Shown here: piece by piece, positions 53,201 through 61,276 of the stretch
Numbering within the stretch: the stretch's first letter is position 1
How the letters are laid out: each line of letters opens with the position of its first letter
Assembly: GCA_000403275.2 (NCBI GenBank)
Contig: KE159598.1
Location: 230,366-294,365, forward strand
Length of the DNA: 64,000 bases
Source: Lachnospiraceae bacterium 28-4
GTDB taxonomy: Bacteria > Bacillota > Clostridia > Lachnospirales > Lachnospiraceae
Reading direction: 5' to 3'
Position numbers and translations under genes: made by a program
The notes under the pieces: model-generated
The model's database searches: none
Told to the model about the DNA's origin: nothing
Seen by the model: the letters and a program-made list of their open reading frames with translations, nothing else

Positions 53201-55308
53201 GTTTCCGCAAGCAGTTGTTCCTGCAATGCAAGCCCTTCCATCTTCGCGTTGAATGCTTCATATGCCACCTCATTTGCGTTGGCAACACCCATGGACTCTA
53301 ACATGGATGCGACAAGCTGGATGGTGCTTTCATCCATGGAATCCATAACATCCGTACTGTTAAGGACGGATGTTGCAAGGGAATCAAATGCCTTTTGAAC
53401 TTCCCATGATTTTGAGGAAGAGTCAGTAAGTACCCTTACAAGGTTATCAAAAGAAGAGTAATCTATGCTGATGTTCGCGCCTTCCAGTTCGTTTAGTTCG
53501 TCCAATTTGGATTTGATGGAATCTAGCATGGACAGATCTACGTTTTCAAGCGTGAACCCGCCATCCGTGAAGATATCCTGGTAGGCGGATTTCAGGGAAT
53601 CGAAGGTGGGCTTGAGCTGGGTGTTTAGCTGGTCGATGGTGGAAGAGATGGATGAAATGGGGTTTTCAAAGTTCAATGTTGAATCTTGAACTTCACCTTG
53701 TACGTATCCGAGTTCTACAAGTTTGTCTATAAGGTTTTGTACCTCATCTTCTGATAATCCAAGAATGTCAATTAATGCTTTAAATGCTTCTTCCCCAGGA
53801 CTTTGAACATTATCTTCAAAATTTATTGCTTTTAAATCAATATCAGTAAGTCCCTTTAGTTGTTCAGCATATCCCTTTACAGCCTCATCATTTTCAAAAG
53901 CTTGACTCATCTGATATGTAGCTTCGGCATTTTTATTGACACCATCATAAATACCATCAAATACTTCCTGAGAACCTTCTAATTCACTAGTTGCATTTTG
54001 TACTGACTGTTGTACTGAATCTAAATTTGCTTTTGCTTCGTCAATCCCTTCACCAGATGAAAGAGCATTATTATAATCCTCAACAGCTTTGATGGATTGC
54101 TGATAAAGTGGACGGAGAGCATCGTTACGAACAACTTCTGCTTTCATGAACTCGTCATAGATTTCTCTATATTCTTTTAACGCATCATTTGTTTCTATAT
54201 TAGAAGAAACTTTTGATAAATCAATTTGCAAAGAATCATAATCTAATTCTAAGTTATTCTCTTTAATATATTTTTCGATATCATCATAGAACTGGTCAAT
54301 TAAAAGTTTTGCTTCATCAGCATTAGCATTAACAAATAGAGTTGGGGCATAATCAGAGTTATTAAAAGTAGATGTATCATACATGCTTCTAATCTCAAAT
54401 AACTCGCTATATGATTTAATATAATCATATAATTGTTTTTGAGCATCAGACATTCCATCTCGACCATTATAGCTGAAGATTGAACCGATTTTATATGTTC
54501 TTACTTTTTCTAGTTCCTTTTTAGCATCCTCATATGCAGAACGATTTTCTTTAACATACTCGTCAGCTTTCTCTTTTGATAATTCGCTTAATAATCCTAA
54601 TTGTTCTCTGTATTTACCGTTTACAAGGTCAATATTTGATGCTTCATCACCATAGGATTCAATTAAAGATTTTTGAATTTCTAGTAATTGTTCTTTAATT
54701 GAGCGTGTTTCATCTGTAGAAAGATTTCCATTGTCTAAAGTCTCTTTTAATTCCTTATATTTTTCAATTTGGGAATCAAGAGAATCCTTTTGCTCTTTAT
54801 AAGAGTTTGTAAGTTCTATTGCCTTTTGTCTTGCTTCTTCTTGTGCGTGAATCCATTTGGAGATTTGAGATACTAAGGCACTTATTGCAAGAGTGATTCC
54901 CATAGATATAGCAGTATTTAGAGCAACAGATGCTACTTGTAACCCTATACTGGCAGCTTTTGTAGCAACAAGAAATTTTATATATCCTCCAAGTGATGCT
55001 TTTGCCCCATTTAGTCCTGCTAAATAATTGCCCAACGTAACATTTTGTTTGCCAACTGCCTGAACATACGCATTTTGTAATTGTGTAGATTTTGATAAAT
55101 TTCCGTTGTATGCTTTAAATGCATTGTTTAATTTTGTGAATGTGCTTACCGATTGTGAAGAACTTACTAATAATCCCCGTAGATTAAATGCACCATTTTT
55201 ATTATAAATAGTAGCATTTACCGTTTGTAATGCTTTCAAATGATCCTTTGTAGAAATCAGTGTCTTATTAAATACTGTTAAATCACCGTTTAATGTTTTG
55301 AATATCAT
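50266..55308 (-). CDS. Tail tape measure protein, recombinant N-terminal half
   Basis: A 1680-residue tape measure protein. Residues ~110-160 are hydrophobic (membrane-insertion type helices), ~160-1150 are largely coiled coil, and the end (PELTVYPDGTAELTTEPVLGSLPKGTVIFNEEQTKHIM) is the usual C-terminal box. It sets tail length and helps DNA entry. Base composition changes sharply near 53690: the first ~540 residues are AT-rich, the rest GC-richer. Residues ~554-599 (TIDQLNTQLKP...SMLDSIK) are shared with a second N-terminal half at 56551-58668. No Shine-Dalgarno site precedes ATG 55308; upstream is a hairpin array and a divergent gene rather than the tail-chaperone genes expected. Confidence 0.88.
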   Translation of the reverse strand: MIFKTLNGDLTVFNKTLISTKDHLKALQTVNATIYNKNGAFNLRGLLVSSSQSVSTFTKLNNAFKAYNGNLSKSTQLQNAYVQAVGKQNVTLGNYLAGLNGAKASLGGYIKFLVATKAASIGLQVASVALNTAISMGITLAISALVSQISKWIHAQEEARQKAIELTNSYKEQKDSLDSQIEKYKELKETLDNGNLSTDETRSIKEQLLEIQKSLIESYGDEASNIDLVNGKYREQLGLLSELSKEKADEYVKENRSAYEDAKKELEKVRTYKIGSIFSYNGRDGMSDAQKQLYDYIKSYSELFEIRSMYDTSTFNNSDYAPTLFVNANADEAKLLIDQFYDDIEKYIKENNLELDYDSLQIDLSKVSSNIETNDALKEYREIYDEFMKAEVVRNDALRPLYQQSIKAVEDYNNALSSGEGIDEAKANLDSVQQSVQNATSELEGSQEVFDGIYDGVNKNAEATYQMSQAFENDEAVKGYAEQLKGLTDIDLKAINFEDNVQSPGEEAFKALIDILGLSEDEVQNLIDKLVELGYVQGEVQDSTLNFENPISSISSTIDQLNTQLKPTFDSLKSAYQDIFTDGGFTLENVDLSMLDSIKSKLDELNELEGANISIDYSSFDNLVRVLTDSSSKSWEVQKAFDSLATSVLNSTDVMDSMDESTIQLVASMLESMGVANANEVAYEAFNAKMEGLALQEQLLAETGKELANVTADDADAFLNQAGASEVAKTYLFQLVAAEQVFNAQGLDVSGKIEKLKELATAYGQTAIAAKIAHMEDQNAKAHTSFTDSDYQMLVDEVNNAINNVQVDFGNIGGGSKSAGSAGKEAADAYLEAFEKELKDLDDLKDRGKITEKQYLDALRRLYLKYFRDKEKYLKEYEKYEHQYLEGMKSLYESAFSYITKQIDKRIDAVNSQKDAAVSALEAERDARLEAIEAQKEQYEHEIEGIEAQIDAREKEIKAMQDANGERKRAIDLQKAEYELQRMQNQKTSFVYKDGQMVYEADTSGIRDAKQEVEDAKLEINISKIEKEIDRLEEEKDILQERIDLLDKEAEQVNQYYDQLIAQTEKHYDAMVKGLEDYKSQFEALTDLLENAQLEASLSELGINMDALLSGSQEEFEKLKTAYIGILADMSRGNDGVLEQLSRLSGISTESISYLNATKGALEELGNVTLEGLEESIGGIGESASTLSTSAGEASAAAGSIQESVRNMSQSIAPLNTELGNLKTLIGELIALLNSITFPEIGEEGYAQKLMDIAQAFGEIASKCGEFKNIDFSSIIGSASAPSTDGAAMPGGEGMEGAAGTGFLGLASAISEAVSSIDEQMGKLKTALDSGNSYFTGQIDVINEKYIPAWENLRTRLAEIIGVEGGDSEDKEGRGKQEAGSTDGGSASGGKPGSIIDIMQTGGDAVDAKLEDPWLKAFNDFATDGDNSIQTICDKIIDLVTKMAEIIQKKCEAAASALHSLAKTAESSLSAAGGSVSGNTVSRNPIVVSPHAKGTASHAFAEGTGKYKGLAHDEKYALRSEYGQPELTVYPDGTAELTTEPVLGSLPKGTVIFNEEQTKHIMNNKGEELGNTHVEDTVVTRDGRVLLPITPDNELYRIQQKFEAYFKENKGAFIDPAAAMFKATESMDRVIETISHNNTMHQTMVTIGDIHLHEVQDAHSLSRELLLRFPNMLLQEAKKV
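53511..53640 (-). repeat. Tape-measure junction repeat, copy 1
   Basis: Identical for 38 bases (53511-53548) to 56574-56611 and then about 80% similar to ~53640/56703. Codes TIDQLNTQLKP-FDSL-SAYQDIFTD-GFT-ENVDLSMLDSIK. Direct orientation, 3063 bp apart. Confidence 0.9.
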
Positions 55309-55320
55309 ACTATAAATTAT

Positions 55321-55403
55321 CTGTATGTGGATTACAGAAGTGGTGTTGTGGAGACACCGATACTGTTGTGGAGACAGTATTTTCTAACTTGTGGAGAGTT
55401 AGA
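55321..55403. repeat. Four hairpins with a constant TGTGGA(G/T) loop
   Basis: CTGTA-TGTGGAT-TACAG (55321-55337), GGTGT-TGTGGAG-ACACC (55342-55358), ATACTGT-TGTGGAG-ACAGTAT (55360-55380), TCTAACT-TGTGGAG-AGTTAGA (55383-55403). Stems differ completely, loops are the same 7 bases. They lie between the tape measure start (leftward) and the lipoprotein gene (rightward). Confidence 0.9.
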
Positions 55404-55468
55404 TATAGATTTTTATTTTGTTTTACAGTATAATAAGAAAAGAAATTTCAAAGGAGATTAAAAATCAT

Positions 55469-56056
55469 ATGAAACGGAATCGTACCTTTACTTTTATTAT
55501 GTTGCTTTTAATTGTATTAGGGTTATCAGCTTGCTCATCTCAAAAACAAAAACTTTCAGGTAAGTACATTGATATATATGATGAAACACATTACGTAAGC
55601 TTTGACAAAGACGGAACTTTTATTGATAATTTTTTAACTACAACTAGTAAAGGTAATACAAGCATTTCAGATTTTTATGTCTATAAAATTGACGATAATG
55701 GACTTATTACCATAATTGACACAACAGAATATGAGGGTCAAAATACGCTTGATGAGTATCAACTAGGAATTTTATATAAAAATTATATAGGTGCTTTTTG
55801 GAATGGTGTATTATCAATAACATATAAAAATACCACTATAACAAATATACTTGGAGATTTGATTCTCACATATAATTTCAAAGAAGACAAAACCTATGAA
55901 TACACAGTAACCTCCAATAATAAAATAGTTCATACAGAAAATGGAACATACACAATAAATGGTAAAGAAGTTGTTTGCACAAGTGAAGAAGGTGTAGTAA
56001 CAACCTTTATCAATGCAGATGATAAAGTATTTTGCATTGAATATGTGAAAGAATAA
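55469..56056 (+). CDS. Lipoprotein divergent from the tape measure gene
   Basis: A 195-residue lipoprotein: MKRNRTFTFIMLLLIVLGLSACSS, lipobox LSAC with Cys about 22, then a beta-rich lipocalin-like domain (GKYIDIYDETHYVSFDKDGTFIDNF..., TYEYTVTSNNKIVHTENGTYTINGKEVVCTSEEG) of the DUF-type seen in small bacterial lipoproteins. AAAGGAGATT precedes ATG 55469. It would sit on the outer face of the membrane. Its place beside a tape-measure N-terminus recalls prophage lipoproteins (Ltp type) that block DNA entry of related phages; that role here is inference. Confidence 0.82.
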   Translation: MKRNRTFTFIMLLLIVLGLSACSSQKQKLSGKYIDIYDETHYVSFDKDGTFIDNFLTTTSKGNTSISDFYVYKIDDNGLITIIDTTEYEGQNTLDEYQLGILYKNYIGAFWNGVLSITYKNTTITNILGDLILTYNFKEDKTYEYTVTSNNKIVHTENGTYTINGKEVVCTSEEGVVTTFINADDKVFCIEYVKE

Positions 56057-56101
56057 TTAGTTCAATGAAATCACGTCCTTCCTTTTAGTTATTTAGAGCA
56101 T

Positions 56102-56163
56102 AAGACCACTCTATAAATCATACTAACCATTAATATGATTTATAGAGAAGTCTTATTTTTATT
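56102..56163 (+). terminator. Terminator after the lipoprotein gene
   Basis: AAGAC..CTCTATAAATCAT pairs with ATGATTTATAGAG..GTCTT, then T-rich. Nearly the same element recurs at 61138. Confidence 0.85.
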
Positions 56164-56245
56164 TGTTAAGCAAACGCTTTAACCTCTACCCAAACTTACC
56201 ATATTATGATAAAATATTCATATTACATGTATGGCGGTGATATTA

Positions 56246-56470
56246 ATGGCACGACATAGAGATTTAAACAGAGCAAGTTCATTATTAGAGGGTTCCCAAG
56301 GTTGGATTATTGAAAACCACCCAGAGGCTGCAACTGATCCAAATAAAAAGAAAACACAGCGTTCTAAAAAGAAATGTACTAATCATAAAGATGGGTTTTG
56401 TAATTATGCTCATACACCATGTATGGGAGTTGACTGTGGTTCTTATTCTGAAAAGAGAGGTTACAAATGA
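56246..56470 (+). CDS. Small Cys-rich protein, copy 1
   Basis: 74 residues, MARHRDLNRASSLLEGSQGW...KKKC...CGSYSEKRGYK, with a basic middle and a C-x7-C-x6-C-x4-C motif (CTNHKDGFC, CNYAHTPC, CMGVDC) likely to bind zinc. The ATG at 56246 is preceded by GGCGGTGA; an ATG at 56231 is also in frame. Over 90% identical to the copy at 61277, including ~55 bases upstream. Function unknown. Confidence 0.75.
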   Translation: MARHRDLNRASSLLEGSQGWIIENHPEAATDPNKKKTQRSKKKCTNHKDGFCNYAHTPCMGVDCGSYSEKRGYK

Positions 56471-56589
56471 GTCGTAAAATGACTAAATCTGATTTGTCTC
56501 GTGCTGATATTAGTTTGCTTATAAATAGCGAAGAAGCAAAGAATACGCAATTATACGGAAACCTTTATGATATATTTGATGGAATCTAG
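56467..56589 (+). pseudogene. Truncated gene start after the Cys-rich gene
   Basis: ATG 56467 overlaps the preceding stop and reads MSRKMTKSDLSRADISLLINSEEAKNTQLYGNLYD, then runs into the junction repeat of the displaced tape measure at 56574 and stops after 40 codons. The gene was cut by the recombination that placed the two pieces side by side. Confidence 0.7.
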
Positions 56590-58668
56590 CATGGACAGAT
56601 CTACGTTTTCAGGCGTGAAACCATCATCCGTGAAGATATCCTGGTAGGCTGACTGCAAAGAATCGAATGCAGGTTTAAGTTGTGTGTTAAGCTGGTCTAT
56701 TGTCTGGGAAATAGATAGTGGTGAAATACCAGTTTCATTGGGCTTCACAGAATTAGCATTTTTCTTGGCTTCTGTATAAGCCTCCATTGCATCTGTAGCA
56801 TTATCAATACCAGCAGTAACCTTTTGCCATAAAGTCCAATCTTCTTCTGTTACAACATTCTCACTCCAAAAACTATCAATCTGATTACCTACAGCATTAT
56901 TTACTTCAAAGCCTTTATCATCATGACCGTAACCACCAAGTTGTCGTTTAGCCTGTTTTAATGCTTCGTTGTATTTTTTTTGAACATCTTCTGTATCAAA
57001 TCCCAATGCAATACGAATTTCTAATGGATCTTTATTAAGTAAATCAGCAATAGTAGTAATAAGTTTCTCGATTTCTGCTTGATTACTTTGTGCTAAATTA
57101 TCTGCATCTAATTTTAATAATTCTTCAAAACTAGATTGCAATTTCTGCTTATCATCATCACTTAATTTACTCATAGGGACGATAAACTTGTCTCTGATAT
57201 AAGCATAAGGATCTGGATCGTATTCTTTCATTGCAAAAGCATAACTATAGTCAAGACCTTCTACAATCTGTACAGCAATATCCTGTAAATCAGAATCTAA
57301 ATCCTTAAATGTTTGTTTTGACTTCATGCCAGAAACTAAATTTGGTATAAAATCTCTCCAAGCATTTTCACCTTTGTTAATTTGTTCCTGTAATTCCTGT
57401 GACTGGTCACTGATTGAATCCAATAATGCGCCACTTGCATCGCCAACATTATCCTGAATAATATTCTCTAATGTTGTGATTTCTTCTGGTGTAAGTTGAT
57501 AAAGATTTGCATATATTTCAAATGCACCAGTATATTCATCAAATTGCTGGGTGAATAAATATGAAGGGTCAACACCTAATTCAACACGCCTTGAACCATC
57601 TAACGACTTCCAAAATTCATTGATGGATTGAGTGAGAGAATTCATATAATCAATTTCTACTTGATTATTTGTATTTCCAGCAAAAATCAACTGCCCATTA
57701 TCGCCAGAAAGTTTGATGCCATTTTCAGCTATGTCTTGTAACTTACTCATAGCTTCGTTGGAATCACTTATCGTTCCATTCAGCTTTTCAGTTGCTTCAT
57801 TGGCATCTTCTACATAAGTATAGACACCTTTGAAAGCTTCTTCGAGTCCCTGTGCAATCCTAAAGTTATTTAAATCTTCTTCAGTCTGTAGTAGTTCCTC
57901 TAATTGCTCTTTTGCAGTGATACCTTTTGTGCCAAGCGTAAGAATCGAATTACCGTTTTCATCAATGCCTTTTGCTAATTCTGGGAACGATTGTGCCATC
58001 TGTTCGTTTATATCCAGAAATTCTTCATATTCCTCTGTGGATAAGGAGACATTTTTGTTTGTGGAGAGGTTTACACCTTTTGATAATTCATCATATCTGT
58101 TTGCTAATTCTGATACTGTCTTTTTATGATCGGCAAGAGTATCATTCATAGACTTAAACTCTGCGAATAACTCGTCAGTACGCTCTCTGGCTTTTTCTAC
58201 TCTGTGAATCCAGTTGTCGATAGCAGTGGTGGCTAATTGAATACCCTTTGCAATAATGGTAAATAAAATCATATTGCCAGCTATGGAGAGGGCTTTTAGA
58301 GCAATAGCTTGTGCTCTTGCAGCGAGAGTAGAAGAGTATTGAGCGGCTGTTAAGGCATCCGTTTCTATGATAGCACCCTTTGTGCTTCCGATTAATTGTG
58401 CAGTTGCTTTATTGGTTCCCTCCATAGCAGTTTTCATTATCTGCTGTTTTTCTGCCATAGTGGCACCATTAACAATTGCTTTTTCAATTTCTCTATTATA
58501 ATTTGCTATAGCAACTTCATCAATGGTTGAAATATTAAAAAGCGAATTAAATAATCCATTTGTTTTTACGCTAGATAAAGATTTTCTAATTTCATCTATA
58601 GTTTTTCCGAATAATCCAATAGATTTAATTGCTCCTGTAGATTCATTTGTTATTGTTCTGAATATCAT
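56551..58668 (-). pseudogene. Displaced tape measure N-terminal half
   Basis: A 705-codon frame that resembles the first part of a tape measure protein: MIFRTITNESTGAIKSIGLFGKTIDEI, hydrophobic helices at ~110-155 (ALSIAGNMILFTIIAKGIQLATTAIDNW), coiled coil, and the shared block ISQTIDQLNTQLKP...SMLDSIK, after which it falls out of homology at 56574 and stops within ten codons. It lacks the ~1080 C-terminal residues. Apart from the first codons (MIF-T) and the shared block it is quite different from the N-terminus of the intact gene. As with that gene, no ribosome site is seen. Confidence 0.85.
56574..56703 (-). repeat. Tape-measure junction repeat, copy 2
   Basis: See copy 1 at 53511. Homology stops exactly at 56574; on the left is the truncated + strand gene. 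Confidence 0.9.
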
Positions 58669-58681
58669 ACTATGTTATAAT

Positions 58682-58747
58682 GCATATTGTGGAGATATGC
58701 TATTGTGCATTGTGGAGATGCACTAATTTATGCTTTGTGGAGAAGCA
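58682..58747. repeat. Three hairpins with the same TGTGGAG loop
   Basis: GCATAT-TGTGGAG-ATATGC (58682-58700), GTGCAT-TGTGGAG-ATGCAC (58705-58723), TGCTT-TGTGGAG-AAGCA (58731-58747). Same position relative to the displaced tape-measure start as the array at 55321 has to the intact one, with unrelated stems. Confidence 0.9.
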
Positions 58748-58772
58748 CATTAAAAACAAGGAGGGCTTATCT

Positions 58773-59420
58773 ATGAGTATTCTTATAGTTTTAGGTGTTA
58801 TATGTATAATCTTATATCTTTTTGCTAAAAAAATGGGTCAAATAGATCAAACCATAATTGAAAAAAGAATGGAACCAATAAATAAAATGAATAATGAATA
58901 TGAAGAAAAAATAAAAGTATGGTGTAATGAAAACAATGTTCTTTTTAAAGATAATATCACAAGAACAAGTGAAATATGGGTCAACAAGCTACCAGGGTAC
59001 ATATGGTTTAGTAACAAAGACATAGTATTTTGCCCAGATGCTCTTAACTGTGGTACTGAAATGGATGTAACAAACAATATTATTCTTATAAAATACGATA
59101 ATATTAAATATTTTACTAAAGATGGAACAATAAGCTATACAAATGAGATAATTGACAATGGTAAAAATATATCTGTTTCTGGAGCAGTTATTGGTGGACT
59201 AATTGCAGGTGAAGCTGGTGCAATTATAGGTTCCAGAAAAGATATGAACAAAATTGAAAACGTAACTGTAAAACATGACGAAATTTACACTTATATTTAT
59301 TTTGAAAAAGATAATGAAATAAAATTAGTTGAAATAAAAGGAAATGAGTTTTATCAACGTATTTTACATTTAATACCCGAAAAAGAGTATTACTATATCT
59401 TAAATAAAAATAATATTTAA
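58773..59420 (+). CDS. Membrane-anchored protein divergent from the displaced tape measure half
   Basis: A 215-residue protein: one N-terminal membrane helix (ILIVLGVICIILYLFA), a charged linker, a PH-like beta domain (YIWFSNKDIVFCPDALNCGTE...IILIKYDNIKYFTKDG) with an inserted glycine-rich helix (SGAVIGGLIAGEAGAIIG) that may insert in membrane. AAGGAGGG precedes ATG 58773. It occupies the same place as the lipoprotein at 55469 in the other module but is unrelated in sequence. Confidence 0.78.
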   Translation: MSILIVLGVICIILYLFAKKMGQIDQTIIEKRMEPINKMNNEYEEKIKVWCNENNVLFKDNITRTSEIWVNKLPGYIWFSNKDIVFCPDALNCGTEMDVTNNIILIKYDNIKYFTKDGTISYTNEIIDNGKNISVSGAVIGGLIAGEAGAIIGSRKDMNKIENVTVKHDEIYTYIYFEKDNEIKLVEIKGNEFYQRILHLIPEKEYYYILNKNNI

Positions 59421-59465
59421 ACACCATCCTTTCACAAATTTTATTTGTGCAATTTTATACACAAA

Positions 59466-59499
59466 TAAGGAATTGGATTGCATATAATCCAATTCCTTA
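59466..59499. terminator. Bidirectional terminator between converging genes
   Basis: TAAGGAATTGGATT (59466-59479) and AATCCAATTCCTTA (59486-59499), perfect 14-base stem between two converging genes. Confidence 0.8.
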
Positions 59500-59556
59500 C
59501 GTCTATACAAAATCTTATTTATTATATTCTGTAAAACTTACATCTACATTATCAAT

Positions 59557-60885
59557 TTAATATACTTCAATCTGAGTAGCCAATAAAAACATGCAAGCAT
59601 TTTGACCACCTAGTACATTAGTCATAGAACCATAAGCAACAGGGATACCTGTTACCTTTAATTTTGCATCCGAATATACTTCTGGTAATGCACCAAAATA
59701 AATAATCTCAAAATCTGCAAATAAATCACCAGGAATATTTCCATAGATTTCAGTTATTGTATTTGAAATAGTTGTCTGTCTTTCATATTCCCAGATTCCC
59801 TCAACTTTACAATCTATTTCTATAAATAGTTGTGGATAAGCATATGATTTTTTTGCATATTCTTCATAACTAACATTTTGGATAAGATTAGACGGATAAT
59901 TTGTTATAGCATCTTCTCCAAAATAAATTTCGTTATCTTTGATGAAGGATTCTGTATCTTTAGAAACATTGAAATTAGCATTTTTACTACCAGAGAAATA
60001 TATCATAAATTCCGCAGGTGATGGTGTAAAGTTGCCATCTGTAAAAGTGCCTATTTGATCTATAATATCCTCTGTAGGATTTACATATTTTAACTCTCCA
60101 TAACCGTTAAAAAGTCCATTGCGCCATTCACCAGTATAGACATACTTTTGTTTATCATCATTTATAGCTTCAAAAGTGCCTTCGCCATCAGCCATTCCGT
60201 TGTTTGTTTCTCCATCAAAAGTGCCAGTTCTGTCTACATCATTAAAATGAACAATATAGTTGCTGCAAGTTAGGTGTCCTGAACCGCTTGTTTTTCCTTC
60301 TGACCATCCACCGTTATAATCATATTCGATATCATTATCTATATCTGCAAAACTTCCCTGCCCAGAAAGTTCACCATTTAACATTTCTCCTGTATATAAT
60401 CCAGAAATTTCATAGTTTTCATAAGATAAAATATATGGATAATTTTCAACATTACCATTACCACTTAAATCTCCTTGCAAAAATTCTCCATCATATTCAA
60501 AAGATTTTCCATCAATTTCACCTTGAATAATTCCTTTGCCGTTAGGCAATCCATTTAAGCACTCGCCATTATATGTGACATCAAAAGAATTATTTAAAAT
60601 TGCAAATTTATATGTATATTCCTGTAATGTTCCGGAACCTACAATTTCATTATTTTCAAAGTTTCCTGTATAAATCCAACCGCCATCATCTATAGATGCT
60701 GTAAAATTTCCTTCACCATTTGCTAGTTTATCAACAAGAGTACCTGTAAAATTTCCTTTTATTTCTTCTCCATTAACTATAATAGACATATTTCTATTAT
60801 TAACTTCCCTTGTGCATCCAGTTAATATAAACAGACATAATATATTTATTGTACTTAAATAAATTTTCTTTTTGATATTTTTCAT
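59557..60885 (-). CDS. MORN-repeat lipoprotein
   Basis: A 442-residue lipoprotein (start MKNIKKKIYLSTINILCLFILTGC; lipobox LTGC). Residues ~40-270 hold about nine MORN-like repeats (for example YTGNFENNEIVGSGTLQ, YNGECLNGLPNGKGIIQG, YTGEWRNGLFNGYGELKY); the C-terminal ~170 residues form an unidentified domain. MORN repeats bind lipids or proteins at membranes. GAGGA fits ATG 60885 better than ATG 60891. It lies inside the accessory island between tape-measure modules, AT-rich like its neighbours. Confidence 0.82.
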   Translation of the reverse strand: MKNIKKKIYLSTINILCLFILTGCTREVNNRNMSIIVNGEEIKGNFTGTLVDKLANGEGNFTASIDDGGWIYTGNFENNEIVGSGTLQEYTYKFAILNNSFDVTYNGECLNGLPNGKGIIQGEIDGKSFEYDGEFLQGDLSGNGNVENYPYILSYENYEISGLYTGEMLNGELSGQGSFADIDNDIEYDYNGGWSEGKTSGSGHLTCSNYIVHFNDVDRTGTFDGETNNGMADGEGTFEAINDDKQKYVYTGEWRNGLFNGYGELKYVNPTEDIIDQIGTFTDGNFTPSPAEFMIYFSGSKNANFNVSKDTESFIKDNEIYFGEDAITNYPSNLIQNVSYEEYAKKSYAYPQLFIEIDCKVEGIWEYERQTTISNTITEIYGNIPGDLFADFEIIYFGALPEVYSDAKLKVTGIPVAYGSMTNVLGGQNACMFLLATQIEVY

Positions 60886-60978
60886 AATCATATTCCTCGC
60901 AACAAGATATTTTTATTTATTATAACTTATTGAAGAATTGTTTTCTACTATTTTATTATTAAATGTCCTATTTGATTC

Positions 60979-61098
60979 AACATAAATAAGATAAGTGTTG
61001 GCAGTAGGACAGTAAAAACAGCAGTTTTCGGTGTGGTTGGTGCAGTTGATGATGCGAAGAAGACGTATAAGTGTAGTAACTGTGGGAGTAGGCTTTAA
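60979..61098 (+). pseudogene. Zinc-ribbon protein remnant
   Basis: An open end without a start: SVGSRTVKTAVFGVVGAVDDAKKTYKCSNCGSRL then TAA at 61096. The CSNCG is one half-knuckle of a zinc ribbon. It is the tail of a lost gene. Confidence 0.5.
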
Positions 61099-61137
61099 GT
61101 TATATGTATCACATCCTTTCAAATAATATTAGAGCAT

Positions 61138-61195
61138 AAGACTACTCTATAAATCATACTAACCATTAATATGATTTATACGGTAGTCTTTCTTT
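61138..61195 (+). terminator. Terminator, near-copy of the one at 56102
   Basis: AAGACTAC...ATAAATCAT pairs with ATGATTTAT...GTAGTCTT, then T-rich. The match to 56102-56163 continues to the next gene. Confidence 0.8.
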
Positions 61196-61276
61196 GTTGT
61201 TAAATTGACATTCTCCCTACCAAAATTTATCATATTGTGATAAAATATTCATATTACATGTATGGCGGTGATATTA

